Positions 12,212 through 20,644 of a stretch of 64,000 bases of DNA are shown piece by piece. Location of the stretch: the NCBI GenBank assembly GCA_004009845.1, contig RMBW01000012.1, positions 372,001-436,000 on the forward strand, given 5' to 3'. Below the pieces are notes generated by a model. It was not told the DNA's origin. It saw only the letters and a program-made list of their open reading frames with translations, and ran no database searches. Origin of the DNA: Davidsoniella eucalypti. Taxonomy: Eukaryota; Ascomycota; Sordariomycetes; Microascales; Ceratocystidaceae. The stretch's first letter is position 1. Each line of letters begins with the position of its first letter. The position numbers and the translations under genes are program-made.

Positions 12212-12389
12212 ACGGTACTTGCAAAGGGCGAAGGGCTTGAAATATCAGGAGTACCATATCATCGCAGTTCTGATTACAGAATTTATGGAATATAGAGCGC
12301 AAAAGTACATGTTTCTATCCCCATCTCCTTCGTATCTACCGTCCACATAATGCATAATCGAATATGACGCTACTTACTAGATACTTATT

Positions 12390-14850
12390 TCAATGGCTGC
12401 TACCTAGATCAATGTTGATGCTGCCAGAATTTGTCCTAAAGTCTGCCTTGGAGCCTCCATCGTTTTTGTGTCCCTTGACGGATTTGGACAGGCCATGAAT
12501 AGCGGTGATAGAATCCATGTGAACATCAGTGCCAGCAACTTCGATTCTACCGCTCATTGTATAAGCTTCGAAACTACCTGCCCAAGAAGTGTGCATGTGG
12601 GCACTGATAGTTCCAGATGTCGAAATGTGTGAGCTCTTGAGACATTTTAGACCGGAAGGAGGGGTGAGCAGAGAGTCATCCTCATTGATGCTAGTTGGAC
12701 CGACGAAAATAGGTTCGCGTACTTCAATGCTATGGCGTCCGGAAACAGTAGCGGTTTTGAGAGTCAAGTCGCAGGAGGTTCCAGAAGATGGAAGCACAGG
12801 CAACAAGTCGGCTGTTAGATATCCAGAAACAGACTCTAGACGGACTGAAGATCCAGCTAGGATAGAAGTATGTACCGTGCCTGATATGGTAGATACGTCC
12901 GTGATATAGTCACGGGCAGGGACGGTTTGAACATCCAGCATTGTCTTGATATTGACGTGACCAGATTTAGAGCGGACTTTGAGGTTGGCAGCAGCAACCT
13001 CTGATCGAGAGTCTTGAGGGGTCAATAGCAGACTGATGGCACCGGAAATAGATGATACGGAGAGAATATCACGTAGAGGGAGTCTCAGGTTGATACCTCC
13101 GCTGATGGTCGAAGCATCAAAAACGTCAGCATCGAGTTTGCTACCAGGCTGCGCCTCGATATTGCCGCCAACACCCGCAAGCGTCGCCGAATGAGCACGC
13201 AGATCGAATGACTTCTGGATAAGCTCTTCCAGGTTTGTGGTGCTCACGTCGAGGCGGCCTAGCTGGGCTCCGGCCGGCGCTGTGATGGTCACTCTGATCT
13301 GGGTACAGGGAGCATGATACGCATCGTGCCATTCGATTGGGCCGGGCGTGCGCACGACGAGCGACTGGGCGCTGGAATCCCAAGCAATGTCTACTTTCAG
13401 GCTAGCATGATTGGTGATGACCTCGACGGCGACACTGGACGCCGAGCCATCTTGGCGGAACAGGACGTCGCCGAACACAAGGGGATACTGTAGATAGTAT
13501 TTGTTGCCACTAGAATTCTCGGACGGCTTCTGTAGAACCTTCAAGTTCTCGGTGGGCGAGTACGTCACAGGGAATGTTTTACGTGGCTGGCGAAGCTCGG
13601 AGGTCAAGCAGACAATTCCGGGCTCCCAGATCACATTTCCACTACCTCCGTTACGGTAGTGGCGGCCAATCAACGATGATCCATCACGGATGATGCCCTA
13701 CATAAAATTAGTACAAACGTGGCATTCGGTGTTTGAAAGTATAGCTAGAGAGTCGGCTACTTACGCCAATACCATCGATATTTCGCTGAAGAAGCACCAC
13801 AAATGCTATAGTTGCAGTGATACTGAGCAGTATGCCAAGCACGAAGCGAAGATAGGCACGTGGCGAGTCCCGCCTAAATTTCTGGAAATATCCCCGCGCT
13901 AGCTCGGCAGGTTCCGATGGATTCTGAGCATAGCGCGTAGGCAAGCCATGAGAAAGTTGGGAATCCGGAGGCTGGCGCGGGACGCCGCATAGCAGCCAGT
14001 TGCGTTCTTGGTTGCTGTTGTTGTCCATGGCCAACGACACCGGACGAGGGAGAGTACTGTGGAAGGAAGCGGTGGACAATGGCGAGAAGGTGTTGTATGA
14101 TGGAGTTGGCAAGGTTGGAGATGCCACAGGAGAAAACGAGTCTGTCTGTTCGTACTGCGGAGGAGGGGCGTCGTAAGCAAAGTGAGAACTACGATCCAAA
14201 GGACGCTCGTCGCCAAGAACGGAGGCCTGTGCAGCCGATGATATAGCCGTCTCGAGACGGTGCAGACGAGGCAACAGGGACGCTAGCTGTTGCTGTGGAG
14301 GCCGGGCTTGCTTATCATCGCTCTGGCTTTGGCGGCCGTTGTCGTCAGCGCTGTATCCGACATTAGGCTGCACAGGAGCATTATGGTTCTGTGAACCACT
14401 AGGCAGCAGAGTTTGATGTTCGAGACATCCAGAAGGGTACATTCGGTTGTCTGTGCCGGAAGTGCCTATAGCACCGCTTGAGGTGCGATGAGTGCGTATG
14501 GTATTGTCTGTATTACTGTCTGAGGTACTGCTTGCTATCACGTTGCCGTTTCTCATATGCACCGAGATTTCAGATCCAGTCAGTGGGGGAGAGGCAGTCG
14601 CTAAATCAGGAGGTGTTCTAGACTCCGATACTGATGTTGCAGGCTGCGGCGCAACTGTATGAAGCTGATATCTGCGTGGCCGCCCAACAGGACTTAGGCT
14701 CTGCCATACTTCATACCGGCGATGTCGAGCATCTGATCCATCATCCGAAGACTGAGACACATCTACTCCGTGGCTTACCTCGGAACCTGTTCTTTCGTGT
14801 AAGCTTTCAGTGTCATTGGAGCCGCGGCGGTTATTGGCGCTATCAGCCAT
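12390..14850 (-). CDS. Single-pass membrane protein with DUF4097-like domain
   Basis: Two exons, 14850-13765 and 13697-12390, joined by a 67-nt intron (GTAAGT..TAG); frame and protein continue as NIDGIG|GIIRDGS. The product is about 797 residues. The first ~320 residues are Ser/Pro/Gln-rich and disordered. A hydrophobic segment at about 333-355 is the only membrane span, directly after a basic stretch. The C-terminal ~430 residues are rich in repeating short Ile/Val/Ser strands with recurrent 'ISG' and 'VSG' turns, typical of DUF4097-like beta-solenoid domains. I chose the ATG at 14850 because it lies in an excellent context (GGCCATGG); an in-frame ATG at 14874 has a weak one. Function is unknown; a cell-surface or vacuolar-membrane scaffold is possible. 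Confidence 0.8.
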
Positions 14851-14874
14851 GGCCGAACTTCGCTTTTGATACAT

Positions 14875-15608
14875 AAACAAATCAGTGTGCGATGGGAGTT
14901 CACAAATCTGCCCAAGCCGTGGTCAATATACTAGTCTGATATCACAATATATATTAGGTCAAAAAAAGCTATTCTGGTGTATGTCTCTAAAAGACGAAAT
15001 ATAAAGAAATGGCTGGGATACAATCAATCGCAACTAACTTTAGCCTTTATCAGAAGATCGTATCCCAAGATAACAACAAGCCAGATTAGGAAGCTAGAAA
15101 AAGGTTGCCTTTTTGGCTGACAGATTCACAGGAGAATCCTGCTGCCTAGTATACTGTAAGTACTCTTCGTGATAGAATCCTTCAGTGCTAGTTTTACTTC
15201 CCACTTGTAATATGTAGCGTCGCATGGGAGGAATCTGTCTCGGTTTTAGGCGCTGAAAAGAGCAACAGGCTTGCGGAGCCCGGACGGGAGCAAAACAGAT
15301 ATAAACCGTCCCGGGCAAGACACAGTTCGTCACAGAACTCCTGGTACTGAAGGCCATTAGAGTTGATACTCCTACATAGCTTCAATTACATGTCAGTATC
15401 TGCCTACCTTTATATCGCAGGAATACGAAGACATATAAACCCGACAACCACTAGTATCAATATCGGATAGATATTTGTAACACTCCGTTTGACATACGCA
15501 TACCTTCTATTTGTGTACCGTCTTGTAGCTCCAGAAAGCTAGCGGGCCAAGCTCCATCAAAGATACCGGTGTTCCAAACAGAGCCAGTTGGCTGATGTCG
15601 TCTCTCGA
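14875..15608. other. Flank with possible host gene relic
   Basis: Left flank of the retroelement nest. On the minus strand, short GC-richer open stretches at about 15194-15385 and 15530-15608 look protein-like between AT-rich pieces. If the nested insertion 15621-18945 is removed together with one target duplicate, the frame at 15530-15608 continues without a stop into 18958-19004. This could be a decayed or interrupted exon, or chance. I cannot assign a family. Confidence 0.2.
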
Positions 15609-15620
15609 AAAACTTCCAGG
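15609..15620. repeat. Target-site duplication of the family A element (left copy)
   Basis: AAAACTTCCAGG abuts the (TCAAA)n tail here; the identical 12 bases recur at 18946-18957 next to the element's 5' end. This defines the outer boundaries of the nested insertion. Confidence 0.85.
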
Positions 15621-16339
15621 TTTGATTTGATTTGATTTGATTATATTTAACGTCTACCTAAATCACTAAGATCATACGACGCCGGATTGGTTACCGGACA
15701 GATATTTAACGTCTTCCGCTTGACAAACTCAATAGCTTTGTATGTGCGGGAAGAGACCGTCCCCTAGCCCCGAAGAACGAGTGGTCCATACCTCCACTAT
15801 GAGCAACAAAACAAAAAAAACAAAAAAACAGTGCATCCACAAAACTATTCCCCAAAAGACAGATCCACAAAACCAACTCCTAAGTGGAGCTACCATCCCC
15901 ACTATTCAGTGAGCCTCCAAGAGGCTGGTGATCGTGGCCGTAAGAATGAAAATTTTGGCGTAATCGAGTCGGGTGCTATGGATGAAGCAACAGCGACAAG
16001 ATTCCCGCGCCGCGGGGTCGGGCATCCGGAACCTTCAAAAGGCTGCCCGCCGTGTGTGAGTGTGGCTCCCTGAGGTGAGTGGATAGACTCGGGAGACCAA
16101 CGATCGAAAAGGTGCGGGGTCGGTCGCTGGTGAGAACATCCCTCGAGAGGGGAAATCGGGCTCAAGGCCTCACGAAACGGTGCTTCGAAGTCGACAAGTG
16201 TCGAAAAAGAAAACGAGAATGGACAGCAGCATTGGGGATATGTGCTGGTCGCTCTTACAACCCACGACGAAGGGGAAGAATTCGTCTTTGGACGGAGGGG
16301 GAGGTACTCGGACTCAAAGGTACCCCCCCGAGGGTTGTA

Positions 16340-16349
16340 GGAGGGAAGG
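16340..16349. repeat. Target-site duplication of the LINE (left copy)
   Basis: GGAGGGAAGG at the LINE 3' end; it is the start of the resumed family A element. Confidence 0.8.
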
Positions 16350-18932
16350 TTTGATTTGATTTGATTTGATTATATTTAACGTCTACCTAAATCACTAAGA
16401 TCATACGACGCCGGATTGGATACCGGACAGATATTTAGAGTCCTCCGCTTGACAAACTCAATAGCTTTGTATGTGCGGGACGAGACCGTCCCCTAGCCCC
16501 GAAGAACTAGTGGTCCATACCTCCACTATGAGCAGCAAAAACAAATACAAAAAAAAAAAAAAAAAAAAAAAAAAAGGAAAAAGGTTGTAAAACATGAAAA
16601 ACAAAACATCGAACAGTAAGGCAAATAAAACATACAAAAACATAAACAAAAACCACACCAAAACCTCCTCAGTCACTTCTCCCCTCCGCTGTACTTGTCT
16701 GGCCCGCTGATGGGGCTTCTTCTCTAGGCGCATGGGCTCTGTAATGCCTCCATTTCACCTCTAATCTCTTGGCAAGATACTTGCATGAGCTCTCTTTCCG
16801 AAGTAGCTTTTTGACAAAGCTAGTCCGGAGTGGTCTCTTATTTCTGGGGCACGCCCAGGGATGGAAAGGTTCCTTCCGTTGATGGCACAGTGGACAGTTT
16901 CTTTCCGCATCCGTATGTTCGAACCGGTCATGGTACTCCGCAAAGTCGCCATGGCCTGTCCGGGCAGTTAGGATCCGTCCCACCGTAGATCTGTGCTGGT
17001 CTTTAAACCAGTCCACCTTGTAGACAGTCTTTGTTTCAAATCGAACCCCAAGGTGCTTTCTCGGCTCGCACTCCGCTATCCATGACTTGAAGTCGGCATT
17101 TAGCTGTGCGTTTTTCCATCTGTGGGCGGAAGCAAGGGACATATGGTCACGGTCGAGGTCCACAAGCTTAGTATTGCTTGTACACCCTTGTTTTGCCAAC
17201 TTGTCAACTAGCTCGTTGCCAGGAACATTAGTGTGCCCTGGGACCCATCTGATGCCACCGACCGCTAGCTCTACACGCTCAGTGCCTCCTTTCCACTCAT
17301 GGAGTAAGCTTCGGATCTTGTTGACAGCCTCTTGAGAAGTTCCATTCTTACCCGCCATATTGGAGATGCGTTGTGCAACACCCAAATTGTCAAGGCACAG
17401 ATATAGACTGCCTGCATCGGGAGGAGCATGCTTGATGGCCGCTTGGACTGCATTTTCTGCAGCAATGGCCTCCGTGTCGGCCACTTCTCGTAACGAGCCA
17501 CATGACCCTAGACCTTCACAGAGTTTGATGCCCTCATAAAAGACTGCCCAGCCAGCCCCTGTCCTGCCCTTCTCATCGCGAGAACCATCGGAGTAAACCC
17601 ATAACGTTTTCGGGTCTGCCTCAGCCACCTCTTTCAAATGATGTTTGGCGGCTTCTTCTTTGTCTAGTTGCGGTGGCAGACAGTCACGGGGGCCCTTTTC
17701 TTCTGGGAAGAGTCTGATCGACTCTTTAATCGGCACCGGAAGTAATTTCTTGTACACATCGATGTGTCCTTCTATCTCTGTGATGCACAGTGGGTGCCGG
17801 GAGTCTACCGTGGAAGCCCGAATGGCGGCGGCTCTATCAAGGTCCTTCAGTATCATCTCCATGTTTGGGAACGAGGAGAGGATGTGCAAAAGCCTAGTTG
17901 GCGTTGTACAGTACACTGGCAGTGCGGCCCTCAGGGCAGCTCTCAAAGCTACCTCTAGCTTTTCTTTCCCTTTAGCTTGCATGAAGGGAGACCAGGTGGA
18001 AGAGGCATACGTCAGTTGGGGGAGCACGCAACTCCTTACAGCATGTAGCAGACTCCTCACTGGGGTTCCTCGGTACACTCCCGAGAGAGCTCGGAGTGCG
18101 TTCGTGGTTCTCTTGGCTTTAGCAGTGACCTGCTTTGCGTGTTCCAAAAAGTTGAAGCCGGAATCCCACCATACACCTAGCCACCTTAGAGACTTGGAAG
18201 GCTTTAGTAGCACTCCACAGGGTAGCGTAACTGGACTCATGGAGGAGCATCCTCTTGTTCGGCAGTGTAACAGTCCTGTTTTGTCCCAGTCTAGCGAAAG
18301 ACCATTGTCCCTGCACCATTTCTCTATCCTTTTCAGGGTTCCATTAATGGTTTCCACATTAACTGAAATGTTCTTAGATGAGACCGAAACGAGGCCATCG
18401 TCAGCGTAGGCCAGACCCCAAACCGCCGCATGTAGGCTCGTCATGTACAGCATGTACAGGATGGGTGAGGCCGGCGAGCCCTGTGGCAGGCTGCCTCCGA
18501 CTTTCCTGGTGACCGGTTGGTCTCCTTCTATAGAGAGGGAAACTTCCCGTCCGGTGAGAAAAGATTCCACCCATTTGACTATTGACGTTGGCCAGCCTTG
18601 ATTTCTAAGCCTTTGAACCAGCCTGCCCCGTTTCACGGCGTCGAAGGCACCCTTGATGTCGTAGGTGACAAAAGAGGTTATCTCTCCATACTTGGATCGT
18701 CCCTTAATCTTGTCTGCTAGCAACAGTGTGAGGTCCGTAGCTGCCCTTCTTGGTACTGCGCTAGCATATGTGCGGGGGATGATCTCTAGTTCAATGGCTT
18801 GTGCCGCCAGTCTTCGTGCTACAATTCTCTCGAGTCCCTTTCCCAGAGTTGAGAGAAGTGAGATCAGTCTGTAGCTTCTTGGGAGCGATTTGTCACGGCC
18901 TGGCTTTGGGATGACCACCAGGCAGGCCGTTC
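16350..18932 (-). mobile_element. 5'-truncated non-LTR retrotransposon (RT/RNase H, Tad1/I-like)
   Basis: LINE copy of about 2.58 kb on the minus strand, ending at 16350 in a (TCAAA)n-type tail preceded by TAAATATAA. It is flanked by a perfect 10-bp duplication GGAGGGAAGG (16340-16349 and 18933-18942) that belongs to the 5' end of the family A short element, so the LINE inserted into that element. The 5' end is cut just before the first reverse-transcriptase block; ORF1 and the endonuclease are missing, as is usual for incomplete target-primed reverse transcription. The 3' UTR includes an A-run of nearly 30 bases at about 16547-16575. Confidence 0.85.
16669..18932 (-). pseudogene. Reverse transcriptase-RNase H, 5'-truncated LINE ORF2
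   Basis: Open reading frame of about 750 codons on the minus strand with no internal stop. Visible in order: RT block starting VVIPKPGRDK and SYRLISLLS, the QGSPASP motif, the catalytic LAYADD (near 18397-18408), a thumb region, then an RNase H domain (YSDGSRDEKGRTGAGWAVF, later VPGHTNVPGNELVDKLA), and a C-terminal zinc knuckle Cys-x2-Cys-x7-His-x3-Cys. The order RT, RNase H, CCHC fits Tad1/I-group elements of fungi. The frame is open through the truncation point into the short element, so it has no native start codon; the first in-frame ATG or GTG would skip part of RT block 1. The intact frame suggests a fairly young insertion with little sign of RIP. Confidence 0.85.
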
Positions 18933-18942
18933 GGAGGGAAGG
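18933..18942. repeat. Target-site duplication of the LINE (right copy)
   Basis: Second GGAGGGAAGG, at the truncated 5' end of the LINE; it supplies the first bases of the family A element. Confidence 0.8.
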
Positions 18943-18945
18943 TTG

Positions 18946-18957
18946 AAAACTTCCAGG
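18946..18957. repeat. Target-site duplication of the family A element (right copy)
   Basis: Second copy of AAAACTTCCAGG. It lies 55-66 bp upstream of the ancestral first base of the tRNA-Ala gene, counted to the reconstructed tRNA start at 19012 before the plus-strand insertions. Confidence 0.85.
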
Positions 18958-19004
18958 AAGATGGCTTCAGCACTATATATACGCTTCTAAGAACTTGAAA
19001 AGCC

Positions 19005-19016
19005 AGAAATAGGGGA
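19005..19016. repeat. Target-site duplication with ancestral tRNA-Ala 5' end
   Basis: AGAAATAGGGGA. The last five bases (GGGGA, 19012-19016) equal the first five bases of the tRNA-Ala gene; the identical 12 bases recur at 20530-20541, where they form the present tRNA start. This marks the ancestral insertion point. Confidence 0.85.
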
Positions 19017-19769
19017 GAACCTTCCCTCCTACAACCCTCGGGGGGGTACCTTTGAGTTCGAGTACCTCCCCCTCTGTCCAAAGACGAATTTTTCCCCTTC
19101 GTCGTGGGTTTTCAAGAGCGACCAGCACATATTCCCAATGCTGCTGTCCATTCTTTTTATCTTTTTAGACACTTGTCTTTATTGATGCATCGAGTATGAG
19201 GCCTTGAGCCCGACTTTTTCCTCTCTCGAGAGATGTTCTCACCAACAATCGCCCCCCTTTTCGCCACACTCTCTCGCGATCGCTGGTCTCCCGAGTCACT
19301 ACACACTACAAAGCTCAGGGAGACACACTCATACTCGAAGGGCAACCTATTTTTGAAGGTTCCGGAAGCCCAACCCGCGGCGCGGGAGTCTTGTCGCTGT
19401 GCCTCTACCATCGCACCCGACTCGACTACGCCAATTTTTCTCTTCTCTCGACACTCGATCACCAGCCTCTTGGAGGCGCGTCGGATGGTGCGGTCACCTG
19501 ATTACGTGGATGGTAGCCCCACTTAGGGCTTGGATGATGTGGGTCTTTTTTATGGGGAATGGTTTGAGGATGTTTCGAAGTTACAGGGGGTATCCCTGAA
19601 GGCGTCCTATGGAGACCCGGGAGGGTAGTCCGGACCCGGACTAGGATACGGGTGGAAGTGGATAAGATATACCGGAGACAGAAAAATCGGCACGACCGGA
19701 CTCGAAAATCCACTCGTAATAGTTTAGGAAGAGAATAAATATAACAACAGCAACAACAACAACAACAAC
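19017..19769 (+). mobile_element. Short retroelement, family B, copy 1
   Basis: About 753 bp on the plus strand from (G)AACCTTCCCTCC to a (CAA)n tail (about 19742-19769) preceded by TAAATATAA. The 5' ~520 bases align with the family A element; the 3' ~215 bases are unrelated to it. It is almost identical to copy 2, with only a handful of substitutions and small indels, so both insertions are recent. It lies between direct repeats of AGAAATAGG. No convincing protein or Pol III A/B boxes are visible. Inferred to be a non-autonomous retroelement mobilised by a LINE with a matching 3' end that is not present in this window. Confidence 0.78.
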
Positions 19770-19778
19770 AGAAATAGG
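19770..19778. repeat. Target-site duplication between tandem family B copies
   Basis: AGAAATAGG, shared with the start of the 12-bp repeats at 19005 and 20530. The second element therefore inserted into the same few bases as the first, with a slightly shorter duplication. Confidence 0.8.
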
Positions 19779-20499
19779 CAACCTTCCCTCCTACAACCCT
19801 CGGGGGGGTACCTTTGAGTTCGAGTACCTCCCCCTTTGTCCAAAGACGAATTTTTCCCCTTCGTCGTGGGTTTTCAAGAGCGACCAGCACATATTCCCAA
19901 TGCTGCTGTCCATTCTTTTTATCTTTTTAGACACTTGTCTTTATTGATGCATCGAGTATGAGGCCTTGAGCCCGACTTTTTCCTCTCTCGAGAGATGTTC
20001 TCACCAACAATCGCCCCCCTTCTCGCCACACTCACGCGATCGCTGGTCTCCCGAGTCACTACACACTACAAAGCTCAGGGAGACACACTCATACTCGAAG
20101 GGCAACCTATTTTTGAAGGTTCCGGAAGCCCAACCCGCGGCGCGGGAGTCTTGTCGCTGTGCCTCTACCATCGCACCCGACTCGACTACGCCAATTTTTC
20201 TCTTCTCTCGACACTCGATCACCAGCCTCTTGGAGGCGCGTCGGATGGTGCGGTCACCTGATTACGTGGATGGTAGCCCCACTTAGGGCTTGGATGATGT
20301 GGGTCTTTTTTGGGGAATGGTTTGAGGATGTTTCGAAGTTACAGGGGGTATCCATGAAGGCGTCCTATGGAGCCCGAGAGGGTAGTCCGGACCCGGACTA
20401 GGATACGGGTGGAAGTGGATAAGATATACCGGAGACAGAAAAATCGGCACGACCGGACTCGAAAATCCACTCGTAATAGTTTAGGAAGAGAATAAATAT

Positions 20500-20529
<30 letters not shown>
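19779..20529 (+). mobile_element. Short retroelement, family B, copy 2
   Basis: About 751 bp, head-to-tail with copy 1, beginning CAACCTTCCCTCC and ending in a (CAA)n tail (about 20499-20529) after TAAATATAA. Its tail is separated from the tRNA-Ala gene only by the duplicated AGAAATA. Small differences from copy 1 include a shortened (TC) stretch near 20030 and a missing TA near 20310. Confidence 0.78.
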
Positions 20530-20530
<1 letters not shown>

Positions 20531-20541
20531 GAAATAGGGGA
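20530..20541. repeat. Target-site duplication forming the tRNA-Ala 5' end
   Basis: AGAAATAGGGGA; bases 20537-20541 are the first five of the tRNA. Because the duplication includes them, the insertion left the tRNA sequence intact. Confidence 0.85.
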
Positions 20542-20639
20542 CATGGTCTAGTGGTATGACGGATCCTTAGCATAGTTGGGCCTTCTAGCGAGGTTCGCCG
20601 GCTTGGATCAGGTCCGGGGTTCGATTCCCCGTGTCTCCA
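20537..20639 (+). tRNA. tRNA-Ala(AGC) with intron
   Basis: Full cloverleaf. The acceptor stem GGGGACA pairs with TGTCTCC and includes a G3:U70 wobble, the alanine identity element. The D-arm is 20546-20560. The anticodon stem GATCC/GGATC is perfect, anticodon AGC is at 20569-20571, the T-arm is CGGGG-TTCGATT-CCCCG and the discriminator is A at 20639. A 31-nt intron (about 20573-20603) sits one base 3' of the anticodon, the canonical place. The gene is followed directly by a T-run. The natural 5' flank has been displaced by retroelements. Confidence 0.93.
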
Positions 20640-20644
20640 TTTTT
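20640..20644 (+). terminator. Pol III terminator of tRNA-Ala
   Basis: TTTTT immediately after the discriminator base, the standard RNA polymerase III termination signal. Confidence 0.8.

Larger units (their letters stand above)
15621..18945 (-). mobile_element. Short retroelement, family A, interrupted by a LINE
   Basis: On the minus strand the element begins CAACCTTCCCTCC (bases 18945-18933), is interrupted by a LINE, resumes at 16349 and ends at 15621 in a (TCAAA)n-type tail; without the LINE it is about 732 bp. Its 5' ~520 bases align with the two plus-strand family B elements at 19017 and 19779. Its last ~190-205 bases are nearly identical to the 3' end of the inserted LINE (16350-16540). 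It is flanked by a perfect 12-bp duplication, AAAACTTCCAGG, at 15609-15620 and 18946-18957. It codes for nothing convincing, so it is probably a non-autonomous element moved by LINE machinery that recognises its 3' end. Confidence 0.8.

Noticed and set aside
16546..16576. Long A-run as the LINE poly-A end
   Set aside because: On the minus strand it reads as T, and it lies inside the 3' UTR with conserved sequence and the (TCAAA)n tail beyond it, so it is not the element end.
17645..18409. 254-codon plus-strand frame opposite the LINE reverse transcriptase
   Set aside because: Antisense shadow of the RT domain; no motifs of its own.
19233..20286. Short frames of 87-106 codons in the short retroelements
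   Set aside because: The family A frame starts at TTG, and small indels between families A and B shift the frame in the middle. The similarity is at DNA level and no conserved peptide is evident.
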